Shown: positions 25,567 to 33,885 of the stretch, in pieces | Layout of the letters: every line of letters begins with the position of its first letter | Position numbering within the stretch: position 1 is the first letter of the stretch | Origin: Deltaproteobacteria bacterium | GTDB lineage: Bacteria > Myxococcota > JACPTQ01 | Reading direction: 5' to 3' | Assembly: GCA_016192705.1 (NCBI GenBank) | Contig: JACPTQ010000061.1 | Coordinates: 1-60,709 of the forward strand | Length of the DNA: 60,709 nucleotides | Program-made: the position numbers and the translations under genes | Notes under the pieces: generated by a model | The model's database searches: none | The model's input: only the letters and a program-made list of their open reading frames with translations | What the model was told of the DNA's origin: nothing

Positions 25567-26544
25567 ATGCAACGAAAGGGTCACAACACCCATTCACGAG
25601 ACGGCCGAGCCATCACAGTCTTGGCGATCTTGGGCCTTGTCGTGGCGCTCATCGGCCTTGCACGAAGCGCCGCTGCCGCGACGGGCTTCGACGCGCGTGG
25701 GCGTGCTCGTTATACGGTGTCAGCGGCCGCTTCGGGCGACGCGTTGACCCGGATCGACGACAAAGCACTTTTTGAGAGTGACGGCTCTTCGTCAACGGGC
25801 AACCTGGAAATCCTATCGCTCGGCTTCTCTCGGCAAGCCGGGGTCGAGGTGTTCCACCGACTTCTAATCAAGGTTCCGGCAACGCATCTCACTTCGCGCA
25901 TCGGCACGTCGATAGACATCGGCGCGACAGGGATCGCGGTCGACTACCTCGAGCGCACACGAGACGGCATCGCGTTTCAAGCGACCCGCGCGTCGGGAGC
26001 GATCCGCATTTCCGCGACCAGCACAGGCGGCGCGTCGGACCTCGTCAGCGGGAGCTTCGAGTTGCACGTTGAAGATGGAACGCGCGGAAGCGACGCACGC
26101 GAACTCAAGGCCGGGACCTTCACGACCGATGAGACGCCGAACACCGCGTCGTCGGGTCGCGAACTCTCGCCATCCGCGACGGGCGGCTCCGCGCTCGAAG
26201 ATCCTCCAACCGCTGGCTGCGGCGGCGAAGCGACGGTTTCGCACCAAACCGATTCGTCGGGCTGTGGCGGCACCGGAACCACAAGCGAACCGGAAGACGA
26301 GAAGGCGACCGAGAGCGGATGCAGCGGTGACTCGGCGCCGTCTGACGGCGATTCATCAGGCGGCTGCAAAGGCGACAGCGATTCTTCGGACGACAGCGGT
26401 AAATGCGCGCTCTCGCAAAACGGAAAGGTGCGTTCGCGCCCGCGCAGCTTCGCGACGCGCGTGGTTGGGTCGTTTGGACCGCCGTTCGTAGTTATCGTGA
26501 CGCTGGTCGCGCTTCGGCGTCGCCGACCGGTCAAAGCCTCTTAG
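25567..26544 (+). CDS. Secreted protein with Cys/Gly/Asp-rich stalk and MYXO-CTERM-like tail
   Basis: 325 residues. An N-terminal signal peptide (ITVLAILGLVVALIGLARSAAAA) precedes a domain of about 150 residues, rich in beta-strand pattern (YTVSAAASGDALTRIDDKALFES), that resembles no family I recognise. A disordered Ser/Gly/Glu stalk with CGG and SGCSGDS motifs follows, then a hydrophobic stretch VVGSFGPPFVVIVTLVALRRRRP at the very end. This Cys-containing stalk, helix and Arg cluster architecture is what MYXO-CTERM and related rhombosortase-type sorting tails look like. Predicted cell-surface protein. Overlaps the convergent hydrolase by 14 bp. Confidence 0.7.
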   Translation: MQRKGHNTHSRDGRAITVLAILGLVVALIGLARSAAAATGFDARGRARYTVSAAASGDALTRIDDKALFESDGSSSTGNLEILSLGFSRQAGVEVFHRLLIKVPATHLTSRIGTSIDIGATGIAVDYLERTRDGIAFQATRASGAIRISATSTGGASDLVSGSFELHVEDGTRGSDARELKAGTFTTDETPNTASSGRELSPSATGGSALEDPPTAGCGGEATVSHQTDSSGCGGTGTTSEPEDEKATESGCSGDSAPSDGDSSGGCKGDSDSSDDSGKCALSQNGKVRSRPRSFATRVVGSFGPPFVVIVTLVALRRRRPVKAS

Positions 26545-27406
26545 AAAGCCACTCCTCGATGTCGGCAAAAACGCGTTCGCGATCCGGGTCGTTGAACAGC
26601 TCGTGAAAGCCGCCGTCGTACTTTCGAAACTCCTTGTCGCGAAACCCAACAGCGTTGAACACGCGCTCTGTCGCCGCCGGGTCCGCGACGCGATCGTCGG
26701 TCCCCTGAACGATGAGCACCGGCACCCGCAGCTCGGGCGCCTGCAAAAGCGCGTCGTTCTGGGCCGCGAGCGCCTCCGTGAACCACCGCGCCGTCGCTGC
26801 GCGAATCACGAGCGGGTCGGCATCGTACGAGGCCGCGACCGCCGCATCGCGCGTCAAGTCGGTGCCGGGAATCCCCGTCTTCAGGGCCAGCGTGGGCCAC
26901 AACCCCGACAACGCTTTCGCGACGCCAACCTTGACCGCTGACACCTTTGCCTTCAAGCCGACGTATGGCGCTGACAACACGATGCCGTCGAGGCCCTCGG
27001 GATTTCGCGCCGCATATCGAAACGTTGCAAGCCCACCGTTCGAGTGCCCGACCAAGAACAACTTCTGCTCATGGGTCGACTGCGCAACGACATACCGAAC
27101 AAAGGTCGCAATGTCGTCGACGTATTCATCGTAATGAAAAACATGCGCGCGCCGACCGCCCGATTGCCCGTGCCCGCGCAAATCGCACGCGAACACCTCG
27201 AACCCGCGGTTCGAAAAATAGTCGACGGGAAACTGATACCGTCCCGAGTGCTCAAGATACCCGTGCACAATCGCGAGCGTCGCGCGCGGCGCACCACTCG
27301 GAATCCAGCGCTGGATATAAAGTTTGATGCCATCCGGCGTCGTCGTAAAACTCTCCGTGTGTTCGACCGTCGCCACCCGATTTCTCCTTGCCGTTTGTGT
27401 CGCCAT
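26531..27406 (-). CDS. Alpha/beta hydrolase, monoacylglycerol lipase-like
   Basis: 291 residues. Ser-hydrolase triad candidates are Ser122 in GHSNGG, Asp238 in QGTDDRVAD and His268 in GGFHELFND; the oxyanion block is VHGYLEHSGRY. This matches the lysophospholipase/monoacylglycerol lipase (PldB) family, which hydrolyses 2-monoacylglycerols and lysophospholipids. No signal peptide, so cytoplasmic. Divergent from hutH; a 65 bp gap separates the two starts. Overlaps the end of the plus-strand protein by 14 bp. Confidence 0.9.
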   Translation of the reverse strand: MATQTARRNRVATVEHTESFTTTPDGIKLYIQRWIPSGAPRATLAIVHGYLEHSGRYQFPVDYFSNRGFEVFACDLRGHGQSGGRRAHVFHYDEYVDDIATFVRYVVAQSTHEQKLFLVGHSNGGLATFRYAARNPEGLDGIVLSAPYVGLKAKVSAVKVGVAKALSGLWPTLALKTGIPGTDLTRDAAVAASYDADPLVIRAATARWFTEALAAQNDALLQAPELRVPVLIVQGTDDRVADPAATERVFNAVGFRDKEFRKYDGGFHELFNDPDRERVFADIEEWLSKRL

Positions 27407-27471
27407 GGCGCGGTTCTAGCGGTTCACCCGCCGTTTGACAAGCACCGGGAGCGAACGCTAAACGGTGCGCG

Positions 27472-29001
27472 ATGGCTGACCTAGGTCGCACCCTTTCGAT
27501 CGATGATGTCGTTGGCGTCGCGCGTGCGCGGGTTCACGTTCAACTTGACGAGATCGCGCGAGCTCGAATGATGGCGTCGCGCGCCGTGGTCGAACGGCTC
27601 GCCGCTCTGGACGCACCGGTTTACGGCATCAACACAGGTTTCGGCGCGCTCGCCGATGTTCGCGTGTCGAAGACGCAAATCCGAGCGCTCCAACAAAACC
27701 TCGTTCGGAGCCATGCGGCGGGCGTCGGCGATCCGCTGCCCGTGGACGCCGTGCGCGCCATGATGTTTCTGCGCGCAAATGTTCTCGCGCTTGGCGCGTC
27801 CGGTGTCCGACCAGCGGTCGTTGACAGCCTTGTCGCCCTCTTGAACGCCGGCATCCAACCGGTCATTCCGAGCCGTGGCTCCGTCGGCGCGTCGGGCGAC
27901 CTCGCCCCGCTTGCGCACCTTGCGCTCGCGCTCATCGGTGAAGGCGAAGTCACGGTCGGAAACAACACGACCCCCGTGCACGCGAGCGATGCCCTTCGCG
28001 GCGCCGGCGTCACGCCGCTTTCGCTCGAGGAGAAAGAAGGGCTCGCCCTTGTGAACGGCACGCAAGCGATGACCGCGCTGGGAACCCTGGCCATTCACGA
28101 CGCGGAGCGCCTCGCGCAAGCCGCCGACGTCGCGGGCGCCATGACCCTTGAAGCGCTCCTCGGAACCGCGTGCGCGTTCGATCCACGAATCCACGCGCTG
28201 CGCCCACACATCGGCCAAACGGCGAGCGCCAGCCACCTCGCAGAGATTCTTGCAACGACGCCCCACTCGCCGCACGCCGACTCAGAAATCGCGCGCTCGC
28301 ACGAGAATTGCGGCAAAGTGCAAGATCCGTATTCGCTCCGCTGCATGCCGCAAGTCCACGGCGCAACGCGAAATGCGCTCGCCCACGCGCGCGAGACGCT
28401 CACCTGCGAGTTGAACGCCGTGACCGACAACCCGCTCGTCTTCGCGGACACCGGCGAAATCGTCTCGGGCGGCAACTTTCACGGCCAGCCGATCGCCTTC
28501 GTCCTCGACTACGCCGCCATCGCGATGACCGCGCTCGCGAACATTTCCGAGCGCCGCATTGAGCAGCTCGTCAACCCACACCTCAACTCTGGCCTCCCAG
28601 CCTTTCTCGTCAACGAGAGTGGCCTCAACTCAGGCTTCATGCTCGCTCAAGTCACCGCCGCAAGCCTCGTCAATGAATGCAAAGTTCTCTCGACGCCCGC
28701 GTCGGTTGACTCCATCCCATCGTCTGCGAATCGCGAAGACCACGTCTCGATGGGCATGACGAGCGCGCTCAAACTCCGCGCCATCATTGAAAACGTACGC
28801 ACGGTTCTCGCCATCGAGCTTCTCGCCGCGGCACAGGGCATCGATTTCCGCCGGCCTCTTCGCACAACGGTCGCGCTCGAATCGGTTCACGCTCGGGTGC
28901 GCGCCGCAATCCCACGCCTCGACGCCGACCGCGTCCTCGCGCCCGACATCGCCGCGGCCACGCGTGGTCTCGTCGGCTGGACCGCCGAACGCCGCGCATA
29001 G
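27472..29001 (+). CDS. hutH: Histidine ammonia-lyase
   Basis: 509 residues, normal length. The MIO-forming Ala-Ser-Gly lies at 140-142 in SRGSVGASGDLAPLAHL. YGINTGFGAL near 51-60 supplies the catalytic Tyr region, and NFHGQPIAF and NLNSGLPAFLVNESGLNSGFM are also conserved. The enzyme converts L-histidine to urocanate, the first step of histidine catabolism. No hutU, hutI or hutG is in the window, so it is isolated from the remaining pathway. A PAL/TAL-type activity is possible but the HutH-type motifs favour histidine. Confidence 0.95.
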   Translation: MADLGRTLSIDDVVGVARARVHVQLDEIARARMMASRAVVERLAALDAPVYGINTGFGALADVRVSKTQIRALQQNLVRSHAAGVGDPLPVDAVRAMMFLRANVLALGASGVRPAVVDSLVALLNAGIQPVIPSRGSVGASGDLAPLAHLALALIGEGEVTVGNNTTPVHASDALRGAGVTPLSLEEKEGLALVNGTQAMTALGTLAIHDAERLAQAADVAGAMTLEALLGTACAFDPRIHALRPHIGQTASASHLAEILATTPHSPHADSEIARSHENCGKVQDPYSLRCMPQVHGATRNALAHARETLTCELNAVTDNPLVFADTGEIVSGGNFHGQPIAFVLDYAAIAMTALANISERRIEQLVNPHLNSGLPAFLVNESGLNSGFMLAQVTAASLVNECKVLSTPASVDSIPSSANREDHVSMGMTSALKLRAIIENVRTVLAIELLAAAQGIDFRRPLRTTVALESVHARVRAAIPRLDADRVLAPDIAAATRGLVGWTAERRA

Positions 29002-29011
29002 GCCTGGTGGC

Positions 29012-29806
29012 TCAGTTCGATTTCGTCCAATCGCTAAGGAGGGCCGGCCGAATCCGAACGTTCCCGAAGCCGACACCGCGCATCGGGTATCCCGGCGCCG
29101 ACGCAAACGTGAGGTAAACGTAAACGCGTTCCATCGCAAAGCCGTACCCCTCGCGCCGCACGACCTCGCGTCCCGCCTCCTTGAGGGCAAACTGTTTCGA
29201 ATCAAGGTAGAGCCAAAGGTCGAGCCTGCCGATGGGACGCCCGCGGCGCTCTGGCCAGCCTTCCCCTTCAATTTGCGTGAAGTTACCGCCCCGCTGCGTC
29301 GCGACCTGAAACCGCGACACCTTTGGGTCGGGAAGCCCGATGCACTCAAACATGAGCGCTTCGGTGAGCGACATCGGCGCGCGCCCCGAGCCGTCCGTCG
29401 ACACCGCGATTCCAGCCCGCGCGAGTGCCTTCAACTCGAGGGCGTCCCAGTAGAGCGTAAGCTCGATGACCGCGCCGCGCCCAACATCAATCGCCTTCGC
29501 CGTCCGCACACCGACCGTCTTCATCGTGCCCGGCGTCGCTCCGACCGTCTCCATCTCGAGCCACAGCTTCCCGTCGCGCGTCGAAACCGCCGCCTCACGC
29601 ATGTCGCCCTCGCGCACGAACGCCCACTTCGTTGCGTCGAGCCCCGGCGCGTCAAACCGATCGACGAGAATAGACGTCTCCGCCTCGCTGGTCGCCGCGC
29701 CCCCGTCCGCCACACCCCGTGCCGTCTCGTCGCAACCACGACACGCGCCTGCTCCAGCGCCCACTCCAACAGCCAACGCGAAACTCACGTGGAACCGCCT
29801 CCGCAT
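29012..29806 (-). CDS. Lipoprotein with jelly-roll-like domain
   Basis: 264 residues. Signal peptide VSFALAVGVGAGAGACRG with a lipobox at the Ala-Cys junction, a short Ala/Ser/Glu linker, then about 220 residues of predicted beta-sandwich (DRFDAPGLDATKWAFVREGD...KLWLEMETVGATPGTMKTVGVRTA) of the kind seen in concanavalin-like secreted proteins. No catalytic motif. Convergent with hutH (10 bp apart). Upstream is a diverged family A repeat region. Surface lipoprotein of unknown role. Confidence 0.72.
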   Translation of the reverse strand: MRRRFHVSFALAVGVGAGAGACRGCDETARGVADGGAATSEAETSILVDRFDAPGLDATKWAFVREGDMREAAVSTRDGKLWLEMETVGATPGTMKTVGVRTAKAIDVGRGAVIELTLYWDALELKALARAGIAVSTDGSGRAPMSLTEALMFECIGLPDPKVSRFQVATQRGGNFTQIEGEGWPERRGRPIGRLDLWLYLDSKQFALKEAGREVVRREGYGFAMERVYVYLTFASAPGYPMRGVGFGNVRIRPALLSDWTKSN

Positions 29807-29845
29807 CCGCTACCGCCCCAGCGCCCGCTTCCTTCTTCCCAAGTT

Positions 29846-29980
29846 TCTCCTTCTCCTCCGACCTCTGTGAACTCAGTGTCTGCGCGGCACTGCCGCGACG
29901 CCAACTTCGAACATCCCTATTCTTCAAATGCTTGGCGCTGTCCTGTCGGTTCTCCTCGAGTGTGGTTTCTCTTCTCTTCC
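29846..29980. repeat. Repeat family A, diverged copy
   Basis: Between the jelly-roll lipoprotein and the TonB receptor, the sequence CCGACCTCTGTGAACTCAG, a palindromic GCGGCACTGCCGCG, and GTGTGGTTTCTCTTCTC match pieces of the family A copies at 36.8 and 51.3 kb. The arms are badly diverged. Confidence 0.6.
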
Positions 29981-29985
29981 CATCT

Positions 29986-32322
29986 TCAAATCGCGAGCCG
30001 CAGCGTCGCAAGAATCTTACGTCCGACCTTCGTGTAGATCGGGTAATCGTAGTGCCGCCGGTCGAGCAGATTCTGTCCCACCAAGCCGATCTCCACGTGC
30101 TTTCCAATTCGCCCCGTGATGACGGCATCGAGCTGAACCCACGCCGCCGTCGCGTACGATGCGTCGAGCCTAAAGTCGTTCGTCGGCAACGTCTGAACGA
30201 GCTCATCGTAATTCGCGAACGCCGAAACGTAACGCACGTGCAATCCGCCCGACAGATGCGGAATCCACTTCGCGATGACACCCACGTTCGCCTTCGCATT
30301 CGGCGAACGCCGACTGTTGTGCGTCGCCGTGAAAAGACCGGCTGACCCCGACGCAAGGCTCTGCGTCACGCGCCCAAACGCCACCGACGCATTCGCGTAG
30401 TATCGAATCCACGGCGCCGGATCCCCCTCAAACTCCACCTCGCCCCCAACCTGCTCCAGCTTCGCGCGATTCACCGGCGTTGTTGTCGTCACGCCCTGTG
30501 GATCGCGAGACGCCTCTCGCTCAATCAGGTCCTGAATGATCTGTCCAAACGCGGTGACCGCGAACCGGTGATTCGCGAACCCGCGCGTCTCAAACTGCAG
30601 ATCGACGCCCTGCAACCGCTCCGCGTTGAGTGCCGAATTCCCCGCATAGGTGGTCGTCGCATTCGGCGACTCTGTGTATCGCTGCGCTATCACGTCGGGT
30701 CGCCGATACGCCATCCCACCCGACAAAACCACGCGACTCTTGCCAAACATAAAATTTGCCGCGACCCACGGCGCAATCTGCGCGCCCACATCCGAGAAAT
30801 ACTCGACCCCAAACGCACCCGTGAGGTCGAATCCCTTCGCCACGCCGATCGTATCGACCAGCCGCACGCCTCCGCCGTATGCGTTCTGCGTCGCCGACCC
30901 CGCGAGAACCGAAAAATCGCCGACCGACTCGACTGACCGCCAACTGAACGTCGTCGCCACGTGAAGGTGGTTCGCGCCGCTCGTCCAATCGACCCCGACA
31001 TCAACATCCGCGCGTCGCCCATGCAGCGCGAACCTCTGCGCGCGCGTCTCCGTCGCGCCGCTGTTCGTCACGCTTAAGTCTTGACGGTTCGCGATTGCGA
31101 ACGATTCGCCGAAAACAAGTTCGAGCCCCTTCGACAACGTTCGCCGATACCGCGCGCGATGCACCAGCGAAAACGTGTCGACGTCATCAATTGTCGTTTC
31201 CCCCGGAATCCAATTCTCGCCGCCGCGTCCCCACGACAGCGCGCCAAACAAATCGAACGTCGCCTTGCTGCCAAAATCCTTCTCCCACCGCACCGACGCG
31301 CTCGGCCCTTCAAAAGAATCTTTGCGATTGACGTTTTGAAGCGTGTAGTCGGTTTGCAGCTCCGTCCCGGCTGGAAAATATTTTTCGTTTTGCGTCCGCT
31401 TCCAACCGCTCGACAGCACGAGTCGCGACCCATCAAAATCCCAGGCCGCGCGCAAGCGATAGTCCTGCGTCCCGCGCTCGCCGTATGTGAGCTCGAGCTC
31501 CGCCACGCGCTCGTCGGGCCCTCGTGTCACGATGTCGATGACGCCAGACATCGCATCGGCGCCATACGCGTGAGACATCGGCCCGCGCACGACTTCGATC
31601 CGCTCGATGTCGAGGAGCCCGACTGGAAGCTCCGACCACGCAACACCGCCATGCGCCGGATTGTTGACCGGCTGCCCATCGATGAGCACCAACACCGCCG
31701 CTGTGCGATCCCGTGCCGTGCCTCGAATTCCGACGCCGAGCTCATTTTGTGTTTTAGAAAAAGCATCGACACCCGCAACCCGCTTCAACAGCTCTGGGAT
31801 GTTTGTTGCGCCCGAATGGACAATCGCGTCGCGATCGATAACGGTTTTGACTGCCGAACGCGGGAACCGCGATTTCACGGCCCGTTTTAGAATCGCACCT
31901 TCTTTTTTCCTACCCGCGTTTTTCTTCTCCCTCAAATCGCCATTCCTCTGCGTCTCTGTGGTTTCTCCCCTTCCCGCTCCCGCTTCAACCATCACCACGC
32001 GATGTGGCGCATCCGGCGTTCCAAAAAGCGCAATCGGCTTTCGCGCCGCATCGAGCCCAGCGATGACGTACTCAACCGCCGCGCCCTTCATCGCCTCCGC
32101 CGGAATCGCGCAGAGCCAGTCGTCGCCCTTCACATCGCAATCGGCCGTCGTGTACGCGTCTTCCGGGTCGATTCGATAGAGAATCGCGACCGCGCCGTCC
32201 GCAAAACGCGCCTTGAGCACCAGCTTCTCGCCTCGCGTCGCCTCGCGCGGCGCCTCGTGCTCAAGTGCCGCAGCCCCATTCATCATCAGAAGCGCATGGA
32301 GAAAAAGTGGCGTCCCGATCAT
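29986..32322 (-). CDS. TonB-dependent outer-membrane receptor
   Basis: 778 residues. Leader MIGTPLFLHALLMMNGAAAL, then an N-terminal beta-domain (25-112) of unknown type, a charged linker, a plug domain (from about 155, TNIPELLKRVAGVDAF, GIRGTARDRTAAVLVLIDGQPVNN, IERIEVVRGPMSHAYGADAMSGVIDI) and a barrel with terminal LATLRLAI. No TonB box was identified with certainty. The linker at 112-140 is encoded by family A repeat DNA and reads ETTETQR, so an insertion has been tolerated there. The ligand is not predictable; siderophore or vitamin uptake is typical. No TonB/ExbBD nearby. Confidence 0.9.
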   Translation of the reverse strand: MIGTPLFLHALLMMNGAAALEHEAPREATRGEKLVLKARFADGAVAILYRIDPEDAYTTADCDVKGDDWLCAIPAEAMKGAAVEYVIAGLDAARKPIALFGTPDAPHRVVMVEAGAGRGETTETQRNGDLREKKNAGRKKEGAILKRAVKSRFPRSAVKTVIDRDAIVHSGATNIPELLKRVAGVDAFSKTQNELGVGIRGTARDRTAAVLVLIDGQPVNNPAHGGVAWSELPVGLLDIERIEVVRGPMSHAYGADAMSGVIDIVTRGPDERVAELELTYGERGTQDYRLRAAWDFDGSRLVLSSGWKRTQNEKYFPAGTELQTDYTLQNVNRKDSFEGPSASVRWEKDFGSKATFDLFGALSWGRGGENWIPGETTIDDVDTFSLVHRARYRRTLSKGLELVFGESFAIANRQDLSVTNSGATETRAQRFALHGRRADVDVGVDWTSGANHLHVATTFSWRSVESVGDFSVLAGSATQNAYGGGVRLVDTIGVAKGFDLTGAFGVEYFSDVGAQIAPWVAANFMFGKSRVVLSGGMAYRRPDVIAQRYTESPNATTTYAGNSALNAERLQGVDLQFETRGFANHRFAVTAFGQIIQDLIEREASRDPQGVTTTTPVNRAKLEQVGGEVEFEGDPAPWIRYYANASVAFGRVTQSLASGSAGLFTATHNSRRSPNAKANVGVIAKWIPHLSGGLHVRYVSAFANYDELVQTLPTNDFRLDASYATAAWVQLDAVITGRIGKHVEIGLVGQNLLDRRHYDYPIYTKVGRKILATLRLAI
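31917..31985. repeat. Repeat family A copy inside the TonB receptor gene
   Basis: Read on the plus strand: CTCTGCGTCTCTGTGGTTTC followed by a GGGAGCGGG-type tract; on the coding strand it is in frame and translated as GRGETTETQRNGDLREKKN. Only one arm is well preserved. Confidence 0.7.
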
Positions 32323-32395
32323 CGACGCAACTTATCACACCTGCGATACCTTCTCATATCCTCGCCGCGACACGAATCGCACGCATTCGTCTCGC

Positions 32396-33550
32396 TCAAC
32401 GTTTTCGCGGAATGAGGCGAAGCCGCCGAAGAAGTGTGTCCAGGTTGACCATCTCGATCCTAGGGCGGAGCGCGACCGGCTCCTCCGTCATGCTGACGAT
32501 ATACGCTGTTTCAATCCCGAGGTCGCGCATGCAAGTCTCGATGGCGGTTGTCGGCGGCGGCGTCACGCCGAGCTTGACCTCAATCGCGACGAGCTTTCCG
32601 CGAAGGCGCAGCACGAGATCGACTTCGACGCCCGTCTGCGTGCGGTAGTAGTACGCCTCGGCGCGCGGGTCGGCGAGTCGCGCGTGGGCGATGATCTGCT
32701 CGATGCAAAACGTCTCAAAGCTCGCGCCCACCTTGGGATGGCCGTAGAGCGCCTTTTTCGTAAATTCGACGCCAAGAAGGGCGTGGAGAATCCCGGTGTC
32801 GCGAAGATAGAGCTTGGGGCTCTTCACGAGGCGCTTGCCGATGTTCGCGTAAAAGGGTCGTAGGCGGCGCACGAGAAAGACGCCGTCGAGAAGGTCAAGA
32901 GTGTCGGCGACGGTGTGGTAGGTAACGCCGAGCGACCCCCCGAGTTCGCTCAGGTTGCAAACGCCCCCCTGGCCGTGCGCAATCATCGTAAGGAGATTCC
33001 AGAGTCGCAGGGCCGGCAGGCGATACCCAAGCTGCGGGATGTCTTGCTCGAGCACGGACCGGAGATAGGCGCTGTACCACTCGGCCGGATTGGGCCGCGG
33101 GCGCGCCCAGTGAATTCGCGGAAACGAGCCGCGCACCCAAAGCGCCGCGGCATCTTCCTCAAGAATTGAAACGCCCGAAAGATCGAAAAACGTCACGCGC
33201 CCCGTGAGCGATTCTGAGATGCCGCGAAAGAGCGACGGCGAGGCCGACCCGAGGAGCACGATGCGCGACTTTGGGTTTCGGTCGATGTGGACGCGGAGCG
33301 CCGGAAAGAGCGCGGGGAGTCGCTGCGCCTCGTCGAGAACGATGCGACTGTGCTCTGCGAGAATGAAGACCGGGTCCGCGGCTATTCGATCAAAGTCACG
33401 TTGGTCCTCGAGATCGAGGAAATGAAAGTCGGGGAACGCCATCCGCGCGAGCGTCGATTTTCCGCTTTGGCGCGGACCGAGTATTGCGACCGCCGGCGAC
33501 CGCCCAAGCTGGGCCCGCAGCGTCTCGGCACAAACCCGCATTTTCGCCAT
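32396..33550 (-). CDS. DUF4143-family ATPase
   Basis: 384 residues. Walker A GPRQSGKST at 25-33, Walker B-type RIVLDEAQRL, and LLGSASPSLF as a sensor-like segment; a winged-helix-like region (NLSELGGSLGVTYHTVADTLDLL) and a C-terminal nuclease-like YYRTQTGVEVDLVLRLRGKLVAIEVK, the pattern of the DUF4143 module (PD-(D/E)XK remnant). These proteins are widespread in bacteria and archaea and of unknown function. It stands alone, and its upstream region contains the CCTGGACCT palindrome. Confidence 0.85.
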   Translation of the reverse strand: MAKMRVCAETLRAQLGRSPAVAILGPRQSGKSTLARMAFPDFHFLDLEDQRDFDRIAADPVFILAEHSRIVLDEAQRLPALFPALRVHIDRNPKSRIVLLGSASPSLFRGISESLTGRVTFFDLSGVSILEEDAAALWVRGSFPRIHWARPRPNPAEWYSAYLRSVLEQDIPQLGYRLPALRLWNLLTMIAHGQGGVCNLSELGGSLGVTYHTVADTLDLLDGVFLVRRLRPFYANIGKRLVKSPKLYLRDTGILHALLGVEFTKKALYGHPKVGASFETFCIEQIIAHARLADPRAEAYYYRTQTGVEVDLVLRLRGKLVAIEVKLGVTPPPTTAIETCMRDLGIETAYIVSMTEEPVALRPRIEMVNLDTLLRRLRLIPRKR

Positions 33551-33885
33551 GCTTGAATATTAGAACACAGCCTTCTATTTTTCAACCAACCCCCCCGGGC
33601 GGGGCGCGTCTTTTATTCGTTCATGCGAAGGGCCAATCCGTGGTGAGCACAAGTCAACCTGGTCCTGGACCTAAACCTGGACCTGGTCGTGGACCATTAG
33701 GAGTCCAGGTCCAAGTCGAGGTCCAGGTTCAGAAAAGATCGCACCTAACGTCCCCTGTCCGATCCCGAGCCCGCATCCGCCGGCACGAAAACAAGAACAG
33801 AAAAAAGATGCGCCTCCCGGACGCGTCTCTGATGCGTTCTTTCGTGGGCGTGGCCGATCTTCACGAAGTTCGACGACGCAGCCAA
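33551..33885. other. 335-bp intergenic region with CCTGGACCT palindrome
   Basis: No gene recognised. Positions 33655-33731 carry tandem and inverted AACCTGGACCTGG-type units; left arm about 33674-33695 and right arm 33702-33727 around a short ATTAGGA centre form an imperfect hairpin. The rest is GC-rich and featureless. It lies upstream of the ATPase and downstream of the metallopeptidase gene. Confidence 0.7.

Noticed and set aside
32396-33550. DUF4143 ATPase as part of a defence system
   Set aside because: No nuclease, helicase or other defence gene adjacent; the family is widespread without a known role.
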